The position numbers were made by a program, and so were the translations under genes. The notes below the pieces were generated by a model, which was not told the origin of the DNA, ran no database searches, and saw only the letters and a program-made list of their open reading frames with translations. A DNA stretch of 7,662 bases from positions 1 through 7,662 of the forward strand of contig JBCCZC010000273.1 of NCBI GenBank assembly GCA_039188505.1. The letters are read 5' to 3'. Origin of the DNA: JBCCZC01 sp039188505. Lineage in GTDB: Bacteria > Pseudomonadota > Gammaproteobacteria > Xanthomonadales > SZUA-38. How positions within the stretch are numbered: position 1 is the first letter of the stretch; every line of letters begins with the position of its first letter. Of the stretch, positions 5,858 through 7,662 are shown one piece after another.

Positions 5858-6473
5858 GTTGATGGTCGGCTTCCCGGGCTTTGCAGCCGGGCCGCTGACG
5901 ACCCGGTTCGGACCGGGCATCGTCCATCTCGCTGGCCCGAACGGGGCGGGCAAGACCACGCTTCTACGCACGGTTTGTGGCGAGCTGCCGCCCCGCGGCG
6001 GCACCGTTCGCGTCGAGGGCCGCGATCCCTACCGGGACCACCATGGGCGCGCCTCGATCAGCCTCGCCCCGGCGCGCAACGAGCTGCCCGAGTTCCTGAC
6101 GGTGCGTGAGGCCTGGCAGACCGCCGCGGGTCTCCGTCGGGCGCCAGACTGGGACGGCGCTACCGTCGCCGACGCCCTCGCTCTGCCCGAGAATCTCCGC
6201 CTGGCCGTTGGCAGCGCAGGTCAACGTCAGAAAGCGGAACTGCTGTGTGCCCTGGCGGGCGACCCCGCAATCGTGCTCCTGGACGAGACCCTGGCGCACC
6301 TCGATCGGCAGACCGTCGAGACGGTGTCCGGTTGGCTGGAGGAGTGGCGGGCCACCCGTCTGATCATCGTCGCCCAGCACGCGCCGCTCCCGCTGCCCCA
6401 TGCGACGGCGACCTTCACGGAGGAGCCCGGGGGCGTGGAGCGCCGGGTCCGCATCGAGCTCCAGGAGCGCTGA
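5841..6473 (+). CDS. ABC transporter ATP-binding subunit with degenerate motifs
   Basis: A 210-residue single nucleotide-binding domain, short for the family and close to minimal ATPases such as CcmA. Walker A is GPNGAGKTT (32-40, Lys38). Walker B is IVLLDE (144-149), with catalytic Glu149 kept and a D-loop ending Asp155. The switch histidine is likely His180 in VAQHAPL. Two motifs deviate: the Q-loop region reads LAPARNELPEFLTVRE (75-90) with no glutamine at the usual place, and the signature is GSAGQ (124-128) rather than LSGGQ. ATP binding and hydrolysis look possible, but coupling to the permease may be altered. The ATG at 5841 is preferred over an upstream TTG at 5805 because the domain starts there (MLELSEL). 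The 17-nt overlap with the permease gene implies coupled translation. Confidence 0.88.
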   Translation: MLELSELMVGFPGFAAGPLTTRFGPGIVHLAGPNGAGKTTLLRTVCGELPPRGGTVRVEGRDPYRDHHGRASISLAPARNELPEFLTVREAWQTAAGLRRAPDWDGATVADALALPENLRLAVGSAGQRQKAELLCALAGDPAIVLLDETLAHLDRQTVETVSGWLEEWRATRLIIVAQHAPLPLPHATATFTEEPGGVERRVRIELQER

Positions 6474-6487
6474 GCGCAGCGTCAGCG
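6468..6487. terminator. Inverted repeat containing both convergent stop codons
   Basis: CGCTGA (6468-6473) and TCAGCG (6482-6487) form a perfect 6-bp stem around an 8-nt loop. The ATPase stop lies in the left arm and the stop of the opposite-strand hydrolase in the right arm, with only 8 bp between the two genes. There is no U-tract, so this is only a weak candidate for a bidirectional terminator. Confidence 0.35.
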
Positions 6488-7564
6488 TTGGGCGTAGAAG
6501 GCCGCGGCTCGCGCGCTGGCGTTTTCCTGGATGCTACGCCAGTAGAGGCCGTAGTCGTGGGCATGGGTACTGGTATTGCCTGGCATGCGGAGCGGGAACG
6601 AGCGCGATCGCACCTCGCTGACGATCAGGCGGCCGGAGCGGCACTCCGCGTCGGCCACCGCCGGCTCGAGCGTCATGAGCGAGAGGTCTTCGTCTGCCGG
6701 CCCTGGTCCCCACGCGGGAAAGCCGATGCCGCCGGGATTGTCTTCGTGTGTTGCATGACCTTCGACGGTCCAGCTGAGCGGATTAACGCACAGGAGGTCG
6801 TCCATGCCCGGGTACATGCCTGGACGATCACCATCGACGCTGTTCCAGCCAACCACGCACGCAGTTGCCGTTGCGGTGCTGCATACCGGCACGCCGCCGG
6901 TGTCGCCGGGTCTGATCGCAAAGCCCACGAGGTAGGCAGCGACCAGCGCATCCATGGCGGCGGACCCGGCGATGCGCTCGCGCAGCAGCCGCGTCGCGTG
7001 CAGCGTGCCCTGGCTGTGGCTTGCCAGGATGAACGGGCGATCGGGTCCGATGGTCTCGAGAAAGGCGTCGAAGGCCCTGACGACGTCAGAGTAGGCAAGA
7101 TCTAGGGCCTGCGCGCCGCTGCCGGTCTCGTCAACGAAGGACCACAGGGTGGCCTGGCGGTAGCGCGGTGCGAACACCTCGCAGCAGGCGCTGAAGGCCG
7201 AGGCCTGGTTGCGCAGCACGCGATTGTCCGTGATCCAGTCGGCCTCGGCGCTGCCCGGGGGCTGATTCCAGCCGGCCTTTTCGATATAGGTCGTCGGGTG
7301 CACGAAGAACACGGCGGCCAGCGGGACCGCCTCGGCCACGATCCCCGGCGGAAGTGGGTCCGCAGGGTCATCGAGCCGCGGATGGGCGGCCCACGCGTCG
7401 AGTGACGCATATTCGCGCGCTGCCGGAGCGTCCACCTCGTTGAACGCCACGGTCGGCGCGATCAGCCATTTCGCAACCGTCACGATGATGGGCTGACGGG
7501 CGGCGTACAGCAGCACGACCAGTCCGCCGAGGATCAGTATGGCCAGAGCGAGCCTGCGCCCCAT
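6482..7564 (-). CDS. Membrane-anchored DUF3089-type alpha/beta hydrolase
   Basis: A 360-residue protein. Residues about 5-24 are a single hydrophobic segment after MGRR, without a clear cleavage site, so it is likely an inner-membrane anchor with the domain outside the cytoplasm. Family marks are VFFVHPTTY (85-93), DNRVLRNQASAFS near 113-125, Cys127-Cys128, YRQATLWSF (135-143), the nucleophile motif SHSQGT with Ser184, and a C-terminal THAHDYGLYW containing His334, His336 and Asp337, where the catalytic histidine probably lies. The DUF3089 group is an uncharacterised esterase/lipase-like branch, and I cannot name a substrate. GAGG lies 8 nt before the ATG. The gene is convergent with the ATPase gene and probably independently transcribed from a promoter beyond 7564. 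Family assignment is from memory of the motif pattern. Confidence 0.82.
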   Translation of the reverse strand: MGRRLALAILILGGLVVLLYAARQPIIVTVAKWLIAPTVAFNEVDAPAAREYASLDAWAAHPRLDDPADPLPPGIVAEAVPLAAVFFVHPTTYIEKAGWNQPPGSAEADWITDNRVLRNQASAFSACCEVFAPRYRQATLWSFVDETGSGAQALDLAYSDVVRAFDAFLETIGPDRPFILASHSQGTLHATRLLRERIAGSAAMDALVAAYLVGFAIRPGDTGGVPVCSTATATACVVGWNSVDGDRPGMYPGMDDLLCVNPLSWTVEGHATHEDNPGGIGFPAWGPGPADEDLSLMTLEPAVADAECRSGRLIVSEVRSRSFPLRMPGNTSTHAHDYGLYWRSIQENASARAAAFYAQR

Positions 7565-7662
7565 GGGTTGTGCCTCGAGCCCGGAGAATCGTCAGCTTAC
7601 GGGGCGTCGGGTTCGTGAACCAGCGCGAGGCATCAGCCGCCGATCAGATCGCTCTTCCGAAG
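7565..7662. other. Upstream region of the DUF3089 gene, window edge
   Basis: Besides the SD (CCTC at 7573-7576 on the + strand), I see no convincing promoter hexamers. The last bases include an 11-base run (7650-7660) identical to part of a common sequencing-adapter sequence, discussed as a finding. Confidence 0.4.

Noticed and set aside
6245..7105. 286-codon + strand frame across the ATPase end and the DUF3089 gene
   Set aside because: It crosses two well-supported genes in the wrong frame or strand and reads low-complexity Arg/Ala-rich sequence.

Overview
This is a GC-rich bacterial window with strongly GC-ending codons. It holds five confident protein genes, tightly packed, and looks like chromosome of a high-GC pseudomonadote. 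Gammaproteobacteria is my best guess, from overall gene style only; nothing here fixes the genus. There are no rRNA or tRNA genes, CRISPR arrays, transposases or phage genes.

Left part (1-2303, + strand): a leader with a (TCCGAC)n hexamer repeat and a possible 22-codon leader ORF precedes a 690-residue protein. That protein is an N-terminal TPR array fused to a family GT41 (O-GlcNAc transferase/SPINDLY-type) catalytic region. The start is set at the GTG at 231. A GC hairpin follows its stop and lies between it and the convergent gene on its right.

Middle (2353-4383, - strand): a two-gene operon. An exported alpha/beta hydrolase of the S33/TAP-like peptidase type comes first, and a MarR-family regulator follows 15 nt later. 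The hydrolase start sits next to a strikingly AT-rich, almost perfect 55-bp inverted repeat (4396-4450). This is built from two 18-bp palindromes of the form TATCTT-N6-AAGATA, with centres 31 bp apart. It overlaps a TTGACA -35 box for the hydrolase-marR operon and a mirror-image TTTACA box facing the other way. The simplest reading is a double MarR operator controlling its own operon and probably the divergent genes.

Right-middle (4488-6473, + strand): a possible 46-codon ORF ends in TGATG overlap with a 409-residue polytopic membrane protein. That gene overlaps by 17 nt a 210-residue ABC ATPase with a good Walker A but a degenerate Q-loop and signature. Together the last two look like an ABC exporter of unknown substrate.

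Right end (6482-7564, - strand): a membrane-anchored DUF3089-type alpha/beta hydrolase, convergent with the ATPase gene. The two stop codons lie in the two arms of one hairpin.

The most interesting hypothesis is a small regulated module. A cysteine-free MarR repressor would sense a small molecule and derepress a periplasmic hydrolase in one direction and a two-component ABC exporter in the other. The operator architecture is seen directly; the shared regulation and the substrate are inference.
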